A stretch of 32,367 bases of DNA from DATARH01 sp050246595 (GTDB lineage Bacteria; Pseudomonadota; Alphaproteobacteria; ATCC43930; CGMCC-115725): assembly GCA_050246595.1 (NCBI GenBank), contig JBFWVT010000052.1, positions 1-32,367 on the forward strand, written 5' to 3'. The position numbers and the translations under genes were made by a program. Shown in pieces: positions 16,623 to 25,250 of the stretch. Position 1 is the first letter of the stretch. The number at the start of each line of letters is the position of its first letter. Below the pieces are notes generated by a model, which ran no database searches, was not told where the DNA came from, and saw only the letters and a program-made list of their open reading frames with translations.

Positions 16623-16652
16623 AAATCCAACTGTGCAACACGGGGCAGCGTA

Positions 16653-18722
16653 ATGCCCAAGGTAACGATCGACGGCCAGGAAATCGACGTCGTGCCGGGC
16701 ACGACGATCCTACAGGCGTGTCAACAGGCCGGCATCGAGATCCCGCATTTCTGTTACCACGAGCGTCTCAATATCGCCGGCAACTGCCGGATGTGCCTTG
16801 TCGAGGTCGAGCGCTCGCCAAAGCCGGTCGCCTCCTGCGCGATGCCGGTCGCCGACGGCAATGTGGTTCATACCCAGTCGGAGAAGGCCCGGAAGGCGCG
16901 GCATGGCGTGATGGAAATGCTGCTGATCAACCATCCGCTCGACTGCCCGATCTGCGACCAGGGCGGCGAGTGCGATCTGCAGGATCAGGCAATGGCCTAC
17001 GGGTTCGACCGCGGCCGGTTCGAGGAAAACAAGCGCGCTGTCCGCGACAAGAATTTCGGCCCGCTGGTCAAGACCAGCATGACCCGGTGCATCCACTGCA
17101 CCCGCTGCATCCGCTTTATGACCGAGATCGCCGGTGTCGAGGACCTCGGCGGTACCGGACGCGGCGAGGCGATGGAGATCACGACCTATGTCGAGCGCGC
17201 GCTCGACTCGGAGCTGTCGGGCAACATCATCGATTTGTGCCCGGTCGGGGCGCTGACCTCGAAACCATATTCCTTCGTCGCCCGCCCCTGGGAGTTGCGC
17301 AAGACTGAATCGATCGATGCGCTCGACGCGGTCGGCAGCAATATCCGCATCGACTCGCGCGGCGCCCAGGTCCTGCGCATTCTGCCGCGGCTCAACGAGG
17401 ACGTGAACGAGGAGTGGCTCGCCGATAAGAGCCGCTTCGCGCATGACGGGCTGGTCATGCGGCGGCTCGACCGGCCCTGGATCCGCCGCGCCGGGCGTCT
17501 TGTCGAAGCCGAATGGCGCGACGCGCTCGAACTCGTCGCCGACCGCATCAGGGGCGTGCCGCCGGAGCGGATCGCGGCAATCGCTGGCGATCTGTGCGAC
17601 GCCGAAGCGATGTTCGCACTCAAGGAGCTGCTGCACGGGTTCGGCGTGACAAATCTCGATTGCCGGCAGGACGGAGCCAGGCTCGATCCCGGATGCCGCG
17701 CCGGGTATCTGTTCAACACGACGATCGCCGGCATCGAGCGCGCCGATGCCTGTCTGCTGATCGGCACAAACCCGCGCCGCGAAGCGCCGCTCGTCAACGC
17801 GCGGCTGCGCAAGCGCTACCTGCGGGGCGGCTTCCGGGTCGCCGCGATCGGTCCGGCGTTCGATCCGACCTACCTGGTGGAGATTCTCGACGACGGCGGG
17901 GCGGCGCTGAACGCGATGGCAACAGGCGATCATGAATGGGCCGAGATATTGCGCGCCGCCGAAGCCCCGATGCTGATCGTCGGCCAGGGTGCGCTGGCGC
18001 GCCCCGATGGCGCGCGCGTGCTTGGCGCCGCCCGCACGATCGCCGAGGCGTGCGGTCTGCTCCGCGAGGACTGGAACGGTTTCAACGTGCTGCATCGCGC
18101 GGCGGCGCGGGTCGGAGCGCTCGATCTTGGTTTCGTGCCCGGCCCCGGCGGCAGGGATGTCGCCGGCATCCTCGACGGGTGCCGTTCGCGGGCGGTCGAA
18201 CTGCTCTATCTGCTCGGCGCCGACGAGCTTGACTTCGCGAATACCGGCTCGGCCTTTGTGATCTACCAGGGTCACCACGGCGACCGCGGCGCGGCGCGGG
18301 CCGATGTCGTGCTGCCGGGCTGCGCCTATACCGAGAAGGACGCGACCTACGTCAACACCGAAGGCCGGGTCCAGCTTGGCCGCCGCGCCGTATTCCCGCC
18401 CGGCGAGGCGCGCGAGGATTGGGCGATCATCCGGGCGCTGTCGGGCGCGCTCGGGCGGACGCTGCCCTTCGATTCGCTTTTCGCACTGCGCCAGAGGATG
18501 CGCGCCGCGCACCCGCACCTCGCGCGCATCGACGAGATTGTGCCCGCCGAATGGGGCGGGTTTGGCGAAAACGGCGCGGTGGACGAAACGGAGTTTGTTT
18601 ATCCGGTCGCGGACTACTACCGCACCGACCCGATCAGCCGCGCCAGCCCGACCATGGCCGAATGCAGCGAGACCTTCGGCGGGCGCCCCGAGACACAGCC
18701 GCGGACCGGTACGCATGGCTAA
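16653..18722 (+). CDS. nuoG: NADH-quinone oxidoreductase subunit G
   Basis: 689-residue 75-kDa subunit, the largest of the peripheral arm. The iron-sulfur ligands are complete: [2Fe-2S] N1b at Cys34, Cys45, Cys48 and Cys62; N5 at His94, Cys98, Cys101 and Cys107 (NHPLDCPICDQGGEC); N4 at Cys146, Cys149, Cys152 and Cys196 (CIHCTRC ... LCPVGAL). The remainder is a molybdopterin-oxidoreductase-like fold without cofactor. The frame stays open upstream to 16581, but that part reads the right inverted repeat of the GIY-YIG cassette, so the ATG at 16653 is used. It is the first nuo gene after the insertion, so the distance to nuoF is unusually large. Confidence 0.96.
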   Translation: MPKVTIDGQEIDVVPGTTILQACQQAGIEIPHFCYHERLNIAGNCRMCLVEVERSPKPVASCAMPVADGNVVHTQSEKARKARHGVMEMLLINHPLDCPICDQGGECDLQDQAMAYGFDRGRFEENKRAVRDKNFGPLVKTSMTRCIHCTRCIRFMTEIAGVEDLGGTGRGEAMEITTYVERALDSELSGNIIDLCPVGALTSKPYSFVARPWELRKTESIDALDAVGSNIRIDSRGAQVLRILPRLNEDVNEEWLADKSRFAHDGLVMRRLDRPWIRRAGRLVEAEWRDALELVADRIRGVPPERIAAIAGDLCDAEAMFALKELLHGFGVTNLDCRQDGARLDPGCRAGYLFNTTIAGIERADACLLIGTNPRREAPLVNARLRKRYLRGGFRVAAIGPAFDPTYLVEILDDGGAALNAMATGDHEWAEILRAAEAPMLIVGQGALARPDGARVLGAARTIAEACGLLREDWNGFNVLHRAAARVGALDLGFVPGPGGRDVAGILDGCRSRAVELLYLLGADELDFANTGSAFVIYQGHHGDRGAARADVVLPGCAYTEKDATYVNTEGRVQLGRRAVFPPGEAREDWAIIRALSGALGRTLPFDSLFALRQRMRAAHPHLARIDEIVPAEWGGFGENGAVDETEFVYPVADYYRTDPISRASPTMAECSETFGGRPETQPRTGTHG

Positions 18723-18735
18723 GGTGCGTTTTGGC

Positions 18736-18853
18736 CCTCACCCACCGGCCGCTGCGTGGCCGGTTCCCCCTCTCCCGCGATGCGGCAGAGGATTCTGTCC
18801 GATAATCGCGAATACCCCCTCTCCCCCAGTGGGGGAGAGGGTTGGGGTGAGGG
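18736..18853. repeat. REPIN-like palindromic element between nuoG and nuoH
   Basis: Terminal inverted repeats CCCTCACCC (18736-18744) and GGGTGAGGG (18845-18853) bound a 118-bp unit. It contains two hairpins: CCGGCC/GGCCGG (18746-18751 with 18759-18764) and CCTCTCCCCC-AGT-GGGGGAGAGG (18818-18840). It fills almost the whole 143-base gap and will form strong structure in the nuo mRNA. Confidence 0.75.
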
Positions 18854-18865
18854 GGACCTCCGCGA

Positions 18866-19876
18866 ATGAGTGATTGGTGGTGGGGCTATGGCTGGCCGAC
18901 CGCGATCATCGCGATCCAGGTCCTGATCGTCGTCGTGCCGCTGCTGCTGGCGATCGCCTACTACACCTACGTCGAGCGCAAGGTTCTGGCCTTCTCGCAG
19001 CTGCGCAAGGGTCCGAACGTTGTCGGACCGTTCGGCCTGCTGCAGCCGATGGCCGACGGCTTGAAGATGCTCGTCAAGGAGACGATCATCCCGAGCGGCG
19101 CCAACCGCCTGATCTTTATCGCGGCGCCGATGGTGACGTTTACCTTGGCGCTGGTCGCCTGGGCGGTGATCCCGTTCGATTTCGGCGTCGTGATCGCCGA
19201 CATCAATGTCGGCATTCTGTACCTGTTCGCGATCAGCTCGCTGTCGGTCTACGGCATCATCATGGCGGGGTGGGCGTCGAATTCGCGCTACGCGTTTCTT
19301 GGCGCATTGCGCGCCACGGCGCAGATGGTGTCCTACGAGGTCTCGATCGGGTTTGTGCTGGTGACGGTGCTGCTCTGCGCCGGTTCGCTGAACCTGAGCG
19401 AGATCGTGCTGGCGCAGAGTACGATCTGGTTTGTGATCCCGCTTTTGCCGATGGCGGTGATTTTCTTCATCTCCGGTCTGGCCGAAACAAACCGGGCGCC
19501 GTTCGACCTCGCCGAGGGCGAATCGGAGATCGTCGCAGGGTATTTTGTCGAATATTCGTCGATGTCGTTTGCGCTGTTCTATCTCGGCGAATACGGCAAC
19601 ATGATCCTGGTCAGCGCGATGACCGCGATCCTGTTCCTCGGCGGCTGGCTGGCGCCGTTCGGCATCCCGCCCTTCACCTGGGTGCCGGGGGTGATCTGGT
19701 TTCTGCTCAAGGTCGCGTTCGTCATGTTTTGCATTCTGTGGGTGCGCGCGACCTTTCCGCGCTTCCGCTACGACCAGCTGATGCGGCTCGGCTGGAAGGT
19801 GTTTCTGCCGTTCTCGCTGGTCTGGCTGGTGCTGACTGCCGGCGTGCTGGTCGCCTTCGACTGGCTGCCGCGATGA
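18866..19876 (+). CDS. nuoH: NADH-quinone oxidoreductase subunit H
   Basis: 336-residue membrane subunit (ND1 type) that links the peripheral arm to the proton-pumping arm and forms the entry to the quinone channel. About eight transmembrane helices are visible. Conserved signatures are YVERKVLAFSQLRKGPNVVGPFGLLQPMADGLKML (about 32-70) and GLAETNRAPFDLAEGESEIVAGYFVEYS (about 205-233), with the acidic loop that contacts NuoB and NuoD. The start at 18866 lies just after the palindromic element, with a purine-rich stretch in the element tail as the likely ribosome site. Confidence 0.97.
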   Translation: MSDWWWGYGWPTAIIAIQVLIVVVPLLLAIAYYTYVERKVLAFSQLRKGPNVVGPFGLLQPMADGLKMLVKETIIPSGANRLIFIAAPMVTFTLALVAWAVIPFDFGVVIADINVGILYLFAISSLSVYGIIMAGWASNSRYAFLGALRATAQMVSYEVSIGFVLVTVLLCAGSLNLSEIVLAQSTIWFVIPLLPMAVIFFISGLAETNRAPFDLAEGESEIVAGYFVEYSSMSFALFYLGEYGNMILVSAMTAILFLGGWLAPFGIPPFTWVPGVIWFLLKVAFVMFCILWVRATFPRFRYDQLMRLGWKVFLPFSLVWLVLTAGVLVAFDWLPR

Positions 19877-19936
19877 CCGCGCCGGTTGACTGCTGCCGGG
19901 GCACCCCTATGGTGCGCCCGATTTGAGGATCGAACG

Positions 19937-20425
19937 ATGAATTCCCTGGCGCGCAGCGCGCGCGGTTTGCTGTTGATCGAGCTGTTGTCGGGCATGGCGC
20001 TGACCTTGCGCTATATGTTCAAACCGGCGGTTACGGTCAATTATCCGCACGAGAAGAACCCGATCAGCGCGCGTTTTCGCGGCGAGCACGTCTTGCGCCG
20101 CTACCCGAACGGCGAGGAGCGCTGCATCGCGTGCAAATTATGCGAGGCGATCTGTCCGGCCCTGGCGATCACGATCGAGGCCGAGCCGCGCGAGGACGGC
20201 AGCCGGCGCACGACGCGCTACGATATCGACATGACGAAATGCATCTATTGCGGCTATTGCCAGGAGGCCTGCCCGGTCGATGCGATCGTCGAAGGGCCGA
20301 ATTTCGAGTTCGCCACCGAAACCCGCGAGGAGCTGTTCTACGACAAGGAAAAACTGCTCGCGAACGGCGACCGCTGGGAGGGTGAAATCGCCAAGCAGCT
20401 CGCTCTCGAAGCGCCGTATCGATGA
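19937..20425 (+). CDS. nuoI: NADH-quinone oxidoreductase subunit I
   Basis: 162-residue ferredoxin-like subunit with two [4Fe-4S] clusters, N6a and N6b. Ligand sets are Cys63/66/69 with Cys73 (CIACKLCEAICP) and Cys102/105/108 with Cys112 (CIYCGYCQEACP). The ATG at 19937 has GAGGA (19925-19929) upstream and gives the standard family length; the longer frame from 19886 is unlikely. It is 60 bases downstream of nuoH. Confidence 0.97.
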   Translation: MNSLARSARGLLLIELLSGMALTLRYMFKPAVTVNYPHEKNPISARFRGEHVLRRYPNGEERCIACKLCEAICPALAITIEAEPREDGSRRTTRYDIDMTKCIYCGYCQEACPVDAIVEGPNFEFATETREELFYDKEKLLANGDRWEGEIAKQLALEAPYR

Positions 20426-20440
20426 CGGCCTCGGCAAGAA

Positions 20441-20551
20441 CCCTCTCCTGCATCGCGGGAGAGGGTGGCGAGCGAAGCAAGCCGGGTGAGGGCCGTGACC
20501 GCCTGAAACACCCTCACCTTGTCCCTCTCCCGCGATGCGAGCGAGGGGACG
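20441..20551. repeat. Paired inverted palindromic repeats between nuoI and nuoJ
   Basis: The first unit begins with hairpin CCCTCTCCTG/CGGGAGAGGG (20441-20465) and ends GGTGAGGG (20485-20492). The second, in opposite orientation, begins CCCTCACC (20511-20518) and contains CCCTCTCCCGCGATGCG. The family is that of the nuoG-nuoH element, arranged as a doublet. It occupies most of the 199-base gap, and no gene is visible there. Confidence 0.7.
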
Positions 20552-20624
20552 ATGCGGTACTTGCCTTGGCCGATCTCTATGTTGCGGCGGCTCACAGAAC
20601 TGAATCAGGACGGGGACGCGGCGC

Positions 20625-21269
20625 ATGATCTTCCCCGCGATCATGTTCTACATTTTCGCCGCGGTCACGGTGGCCGCGGGCGTGCTCGTTGTTTCGTCGC
20701 GCAACCCGGTCCACTCGGTGCTGTGGCTGATCCTCGCCTTTTTCAATTCGGCGGGGTTGTTCATTCTGCTCGGGGCCGAGTTCCTGGCGATGATCCTGGT
20801 CATCGTCTATGTCGGCGCGGTCGCCGTTCTGTTCCTGTTTGTCGTTATGATGCTCGACATCAACTTCGCCGAGTTGCGCAGCGGCTTCATGCGTTATCTG
20901 CCGATCGGGGCGTTGATTGGGTTTGTCCTGCTGGCCGAGCTGATCCTGGTGTTCGGACAGTGGGTCATCGCTCCCGGCGTCGCCACGCTGGCCACCGCCC
21001 CGGTGCCGGCCCCGCCGGTTCCGCTGACCAATACGCGGGCGCTCGGCAACCTGCTCTACACGCGTTACCTGTTCGCGTTCCAGACGGCGGGCGTGATCCT
21101 GCTCGTTGCGATGATCGGCGCGATCGTGCTGACCCTCCGCGAGCGCGCCGGGGTGCGCCGCCAACGCATCCCCGAGCAGGTCGGACGCAGCCGTGCCGAG
21201 GCTGTTGCGATCATCAAAGTGCCGCTCGGCGGAGCGGCGGCGGAACCCGCTCGCGAGCCCGGAGAATAG
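20625..21269 (+). CDS. nuoJ: NADH-quinone oxidoreductase subunit J
   Basis: 214-residue membrane subunit (ND6 type) with five predicted helices. The conserved EFLAMILVIVYVGAVAVLFLFVVMMLDI stretch (about 52-79) contains the pi-bulge helix that couples quinone chemistry to proton movement. The C-terminal tail after the last helix (about 175-214) is basic and then Ala/Pro-rich. The ATG at 20625 lies two codons after GGACGCGG. It is followed three bases later by nuoK. Confidence 0.95.
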   Translation: MIFPAIMFYIFAAVTVAAGVLVVSSRNPVHSVLWLILAFFNSAGLFILLGAEFLAMILVIVYVGAVAVLFLFVVMMLDINFAELRSGFMRYLPIGALIGFVLLAELILVFGQWVIAPGVATLATAPVPAPPVPLTNTRALGNLLYTRYLFAFQTAGVILLVAMIGAIVLTLRERAGVRRQRIPEQVGRSRAEAVAIIKVPLGGAAAEPAREPGE

Positions 21270-21272
21270 AAC

Positions 21273-21587
21273 ATGGTGGGGGGGATCGGCCTCGCTCACT
21301 ACCTGACCGTCGCGGCAATCCTGTTCACGCTCGGCGTGTTCGGTATTTTCCTGAACCGCAAGAACGTCATCATCATCATGATGTCGATCGAGCTGATGCT
21401 GCTCGCGGTCAATATCAACTTCGTCGCCTTCTCGGTTGCGCTTAACGATCTTGTCGGTCAGGTCTTTGCGATGTTCGTGCTGACCGTGGCGGCGGCGGAG
21501 GCGGCGATCGGTCTGGCGATCCTTGTCGTGTATTTCCGCAACCGCGGCACGATCGAGGTCGAAGACATCCGCATGATGAGAGGCTGA
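21273..21587 (+). CDS. nuoK: NADH-quinone oxidoreductase subunit K
   Basis: 104-residue membrane subunit (ND4L type) with three helices. The two buried glutamates needed for proton transfer are visible: Glu40 in MMSIELMLLAVNINFV and Glu76 in TVAAAEAAIGLAI. The length is typical. The gene lies between nuoJ and nuoL with gaps of three and five bases. Confidence 0.97.
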   Translation: MVGGIGLAHYLTVAAILFTLGVFGIFLNRKNVIIIMMSIELMLLAVNINFVAFSVALNDLVGQVFAMFVLTVAAAEAAIGLAILVVYFRNRGTIEVEDIRMMRG

Positions 21588-21592
21588 TCCCG

Positions 21593-23515
21593 GTGGCTGT
21601 CGCCGTCGTTTTCCTGCCGCTGCTCGCCGCCGCGATCGCCGGATTGTTCGGCCGGGCAATCGGCCCCCGTGGAGCGCAGCTTGTCACCTGCGGCGCGATG
21701 CTGCTGTCGATGGCGCTCGGCATTCTGCTGTTCCTCAGCATTCTGGAGGCCGACGCGCCTCAGATAATACCGCTCGCCACCTGGATCCGCGCCGGCGGGG
21801 TCGATATCGGCTGGGCGCTGCGGCTCGACACGCTGTCCGGGGTCATGATCCTCGTCGTGACGATCGTGTCGGCGATGGTTCACATCTATTCGATCGGGTA
21901 CATGGCGCATGATCCGAGCATCCCGCGGTTCATGAGCTATTTGAGCCTGTTCACCTTCTTCATGCTGATGCTGGTGACGGCCGACAATTTCGTGCAGCTG
22001 TTCTTCGGCTGGGAAGGCGTCGGGTTGTCCTCGTACCTGCTGATCGGGTTCTGGTACGATCGCGAGTCGGCGAATGACGCATCGATCAAGGCCTTTATCG
22101 TCAACCGGGTCGGCGATTTCGGTTTTGCGCTCGGGATCTTTGCGGTTTTTGTGATCTTCGGCTCGCTTGATTTCGATGTCGTGTTCGCCAGGACGCCGGA
22201 GGTTGTCGATACGACGATCAACTTCCTCGGCTGGCAGGTTGCATCGCTTGAGATCGCCTGCGTGCTTCTATTTATCGGCGCGATGGGAAAATCGGCGCAG
22301 ATCGGGCTGCATACCTGGCTGCCCGACGCGATGGAGGGGCCGACCCCGGTTTCGGCGCTGATTCATGCCGCGACAATGGTGACCGCCGGCGTGTTTATGG
22401 TCGTCCGGCTGTCGCCGATGTTCGAGTATGCCCCCTACGCGCTTGCCGTGGTCGGCGTGATCGGCGCGACAACAGCAATCTTTGCGGCCAGTGTCGCCAT
22501 GGCGCAGAATGATATCAAGCGGGTCATTGCCTATTCGACCTGCTCGCAGCTCGGCTATATGTTCTTTGCTGCGGCCGTCTCGGCTTATACGGCGGCGATG
22601 TTCCACCTGTTCACGCATGCGTTTTTCAAGGCGCTCCTGTTTCTCGGCGCCGGCTCGGTCATCCATGCGATGAGCGGCGAGCAGGATATGCGTCGCATGG
22701 GCGGGCTGTGGAAAAAGATCCCGGTCACTTATGTGCTGATGTGGATCGGGAGCCTCGCTTTGGCCGGGATTCCGTTCTTTGCCGGCTTCTATTCAAAGGA
22801 ATCGATCCTGCTCGCCGCATGGGCTTCGGGAACCGCGGTCGGGCATTATGCCTTCGCGCTTGGTACGTTCGCGGCGTTTCTGACGGCGTTCTATTCGTGG
22901 CGTCTGCTGATCCTGACGTTTCACGGCACGCCGCGCGCCGACGAGCATACGATGGCGCACGCGCATGAAAGCCCGTGGATCATGTTGCTGCCGCTCTTCG
23001 TGCTGGCGGCTGGGGCGATCCTCGCCGGATATCTGTTCCACGATTTCTTTGTCGGGCACGAGCGCGCCGAGTTCTGGAGGGATTCCGTGCTGGTGCTGCC
23101 AGCGCACGACTCGATCGCGGCAGCCGAGCACATGCACGGCGTGCTCGAATTCCTGCCTCTGATCGCCGGTGTCCTCGGGATCGTAACCGCGTATCTATGC
23201 TATTCGATCGAACCCGACATTCCGGCGCGGCTGTCGATGCAGTATCGCTCGCTGTATCAGTTTCTGCTCAACAAATGGTATTTCGACGAGCTTTACGATC
23301 GGCTGTTTGTGCGCAACGCTTTCTCGCTCGGCGAGGGGCTGTGGCGCACCGGCGACGGCAAGATCATCGACCGTTTCGGGCCTGACGGTGTTGCCGCCGC
23401 CACCCGCGAGCTGTCGCGCGAGGCGAGCCGGTTGCAGACCGGATACCTCTATCATTACGCCTTTGCGATGCTGATCGGCGTCGTCGTGCTGGTTACCTGG
23501 TACCTGCTGCCGTGA
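21593..23515 (+). CDS. nuoL: NADH-quinone oxidoreductase subunit L
   Basis: 640-residue antiporter-like proton-pumping subunit (ND5 type) at the distal end of the membrane arm, with about 16 helices and the long lateral helix at the C-terminus. Key pump residues are Glu141 in FFGWEGVGLSSYLLIGFW and Lys233 in GAMGKSAQIGLHTWLPDAMEGPTPVSALIHAATMV (in two overlapping blocks). The start is GTG at 21593, five bases after nuoK. The gap to nuoM (23516-23633) has no gene and no clear hairpin. Confidence 0.96.
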   Translation: MAVAVVFLPLLAAAIAGLFGRAIGPRGAQLVTCGAMLLSMALGILLFLSILEADAPQIIPLATWIRAGGVDIGWALRLDTLSGVMILVVTIVSAMVHIYSIGYMAHDPSIPRFMSYLSLFTFFMLMLVTADNFVQLFFGWEGVGLSSYLLIGFWYDRESANDASIKAFIVNRVGDFGFALGIFAVFVIFGSLDFDVVFARTPEVVDTTINFLGWQVASLEIACVLLFIGAMGKSAQIGLHTWLPDAMEGPTPVSALIHAATMVTAGVFMVVRLSPMFEYAPYALAVVGVIGATTAIFAASVAMAQNDIKRVIAYSTCSQLGYMFFAAAVSAYTAAMFHLFTHAFFKALLFLGAGSVIHAMSGEQDMRRMGGLWKKIPVTYVLMWIGSLALAGIPFFAGFYSKESILLAAWASGTAVGHYAFALGTFAAFLTAFYSWRLLILTFHGTPRADEHTMAHAHESPWIMLLPLFVLAAGAILAGYLFHDFFVGHERAEFWRDSVLVLPAHDSIAAAEHMHGVLEFLPLIAGVLGIVTAYLCYSIEPDIPARLSMQYRSLYQFLLNKWYFDELYDRLFVRNAFSLGEGLWRTGDGKIIDRFGPDGVAAATRELSREASRLQTGYLYHYAFAMLIGVVVLVTWYLLP

Positions 23516-23633
23516 CGCGGATAATGACAAGAAAACGGAAGGCTCCCCGCTCTCCCGACGCCGCCGCGACGAGGCATGCTCTTTCACCGAGAATGCAAGA
23601 AGGTCCGGAGCACAAGATGACGGGTGGCGCGGT

Positions 23634-25250
23634 ATGAACCATTGGCCGCTGCTGTCGCTTGTTACGTTTCTGCCGCTGGTCGGCGCCGCCTTTATCATGC
23701 TGGCGCGCGGCGACGAGCATGTCGTCGCCCGCAACGCCCGCAATATTGCGCTGTCCACCTCGCTGATCGTCTTTGCGCTGTCGCTGCTGTTGTGGATTGG
23801 TTTCGAGCCGAACACGCCGGGGTTCCAATTCGTCGAGCGCGCCGATTGGGTTGCGATCGGCGGGTTCGCGATCAACTACCATATGGGTATTGACGGCATC
23901 TCGCTGTTTTTTGTGCTGTTGTCGACCTTGCTGACTGTGTTGTGCGTCGCCGCGAGCTGGACGACGGTGCCCCACCAGGTCAAGGAATACATGATCGCCT
24001 TTCTCGTCCTTGAGACGATGATGGTCGGTATTTTCTGCGCGCTCGATTTCATCCTGTTCTACGTGTTCTTTGAGGGCGTTCTGGTTCCGATGTTCCTGAT
24101 TATCGGGGTGTGGGGCGGCCCGCGGCGGGTCTACGCGGCCTTCAAGTTTTTTCTTTATACGCTGCTCGGCTCGGTTCTGTCGTTGCTGGCGATTATCGCG
24201 ATATATTTCCAGACCGGCAGCACCGACATCGTCGTCGCGCTCAATCACGCCTTCCCCGCCGAGCTGCAGACCTGGCTCTGGCTCGCGTTTTTCGCGTCGT
24301 TCGCGGTCAAGGTGCCGATGTGGCCGGTCCACACCTGGTTGCCCGACGCGCATGTCGAGGCGCCGACCGCGGGGTCGGTCATCCTGGCCGGCGTACTCTT
24401 GAAGCTCGGCGGCTACGGGTTCATCCGGTTTTCGCTGCCGATGTTCCCGCTCGCCTCCGAATACTTTATGCCACTGGTATTCGTACTGTCGGCGATCGCG
24501 ATAATCTACACTTCGTTTGTCGCGCTTGTGCAGAGCGACATGAAAAAGCTGATCGCCTATTCGTCGATCGCCCATATGGGCTTTGTGACGATGGGCATCT
24601 TCGCCGCCACCAGCGAGGCGGTGACCGGCGCGATGATCCAGATGCTGAGCCACGGCTTTGTCTCGGCGGCGCTGTTTCTCGTTGTCGGGGTCGTTTATGA
24701 CCGGCTGCATACGCGCGATATCGACCGCTACGGCGGTCTGGCCGACACGATGCCGGCCTATGCTTTCGTGTTCATGATTTTTATGCTGGCCTCGGTCGGG
24801 CTTCCCGGCACCAGCGGTTTTGTCGGCGAGTTCCTGATATTGTTGGGCGTATTCCGGGTCAGCACGCTCGCCGCCTTTCTCGCCGCCACGGCGTTGTTCC
24901 TCGGTGCGATGTACATGCTGTACCTGTATCGTCGGGTGATCTTCGGCAAGATCACGCGTGACGATGTCCGCGCGATGCTCGACCTGACCCCGCGCGAGAA
25001 GACCGTGTTCGCGCCGCTGCTCGCGCTGGTGTTGTGGATGGGCATCTATCCCGAGCCGTTTCTGGCGCCGATCCGGCCGACCGTCGATGCGCTGGTCGCC
25101 CGCGTCGCCGCCGTGCAGCAGGCGGCGCGCGACAATACCGGCGATCCCGTCATCACGGCGAAGACCGGTATCCACCCGCCGGCCGATCGCGTGGCGGATC
25201 AGCTTGTCCCGGCCGGCACCGCGATGTCAGACAGAGAAGCACAACCGTGA
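23634..25250 (+). CDS. nuoM: NADH-quinone oxidoreductase subunit M
   Basis: 538-residue antiporter-like proton-pumping subunit (ND4 type), about 14 helices. The pump Glu147 lies in FYVFFEGVLVPMFLIIG and the conserved Lys in FAVKVPMWPVHTWLPDAHVEAPTAGS. Family members are usually near 500 residues; the last 40 or so here form a polar tail. Part of it (PVITAKTGIHPP, from about 25147) reads like a translated intergenic palindromic repeat. The stop overlaps the GTG start of nuoN (GTGA). Confidence 0.95.
   Translation: MNHWPLLSLVTFLPLVGAAFIMLARGDEHVVARNARNIALSTSLIVFALSLLLWIGFEPNTPGFQFVERADWVAIGGFAINYHMGIDGISLFFVLLSTLLTVLCVAASWTTVPHQVKEYMIAFLVLETMMVGIFCALDFILFYVFFEGVLVPMFLIIGVWGGPRRVYAAFKFFLYTLLGSVLSLLAIIAIYFQTGSTDIVVALNHAFPAELQTWLWLAFFASFAVKVPMWPVHTWLPDAHVEAPTAGSVILAGVLLKLGGYGFIRFSLPMFPLASEYFMPLVFVLSAIAIIYTSFVALVQSDMKKLIAYSSIAHMGFVTMGIFAATSEAVTGAMIQMLSHGFVSAALFLVVGVVYDRLHTRDIDRYGGLADTMPAYAFVFMIFMLASVGLPGTSGFVGEFLILLGVFRVSTLAAFLAATALFLGAMYMLYLYRRVIFGKITRDDVRAMLDLTPREKTVFAPLLALVLWMGIYPEPFLAPIRPTVDALVARVAAVQQAARDNTGDPVITAKTGIHPPADRVADQLVPAGTAMSDREAQP
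25143..25178. repeat. Degenerate palindromic repeat inside nuoM 3' end
   Basis: The stretch GATCCCGTCATCACGGCGA and the following AGACCGGTATCCACCC resemble the CGTCATCCCGGCGAAAGCCGGGATCCA-type repeat known from many alphaproteobacterial genomes. It reads in frame as PVITAKTGIHPP. The hairpin has decayed, so this rests on resemblance and on the extra length of NuoM. Confidence 0.45.

Noticed and set aside
16710..18716. 668-residue minus-strand frame opposite nuoG
   Set aside because: Arg/Ala/Asp-rich shadow frame caused by high GC; nuoG on the other strand has all expected iron-sulfur motifs.
23493..25175. 560-residue minus-strand frame opposite nuoM
   Set aside because: Gln/Arg/Asp-rich composition with no domain; it is the complement of hydrophobic codons in a membrane protein gene.
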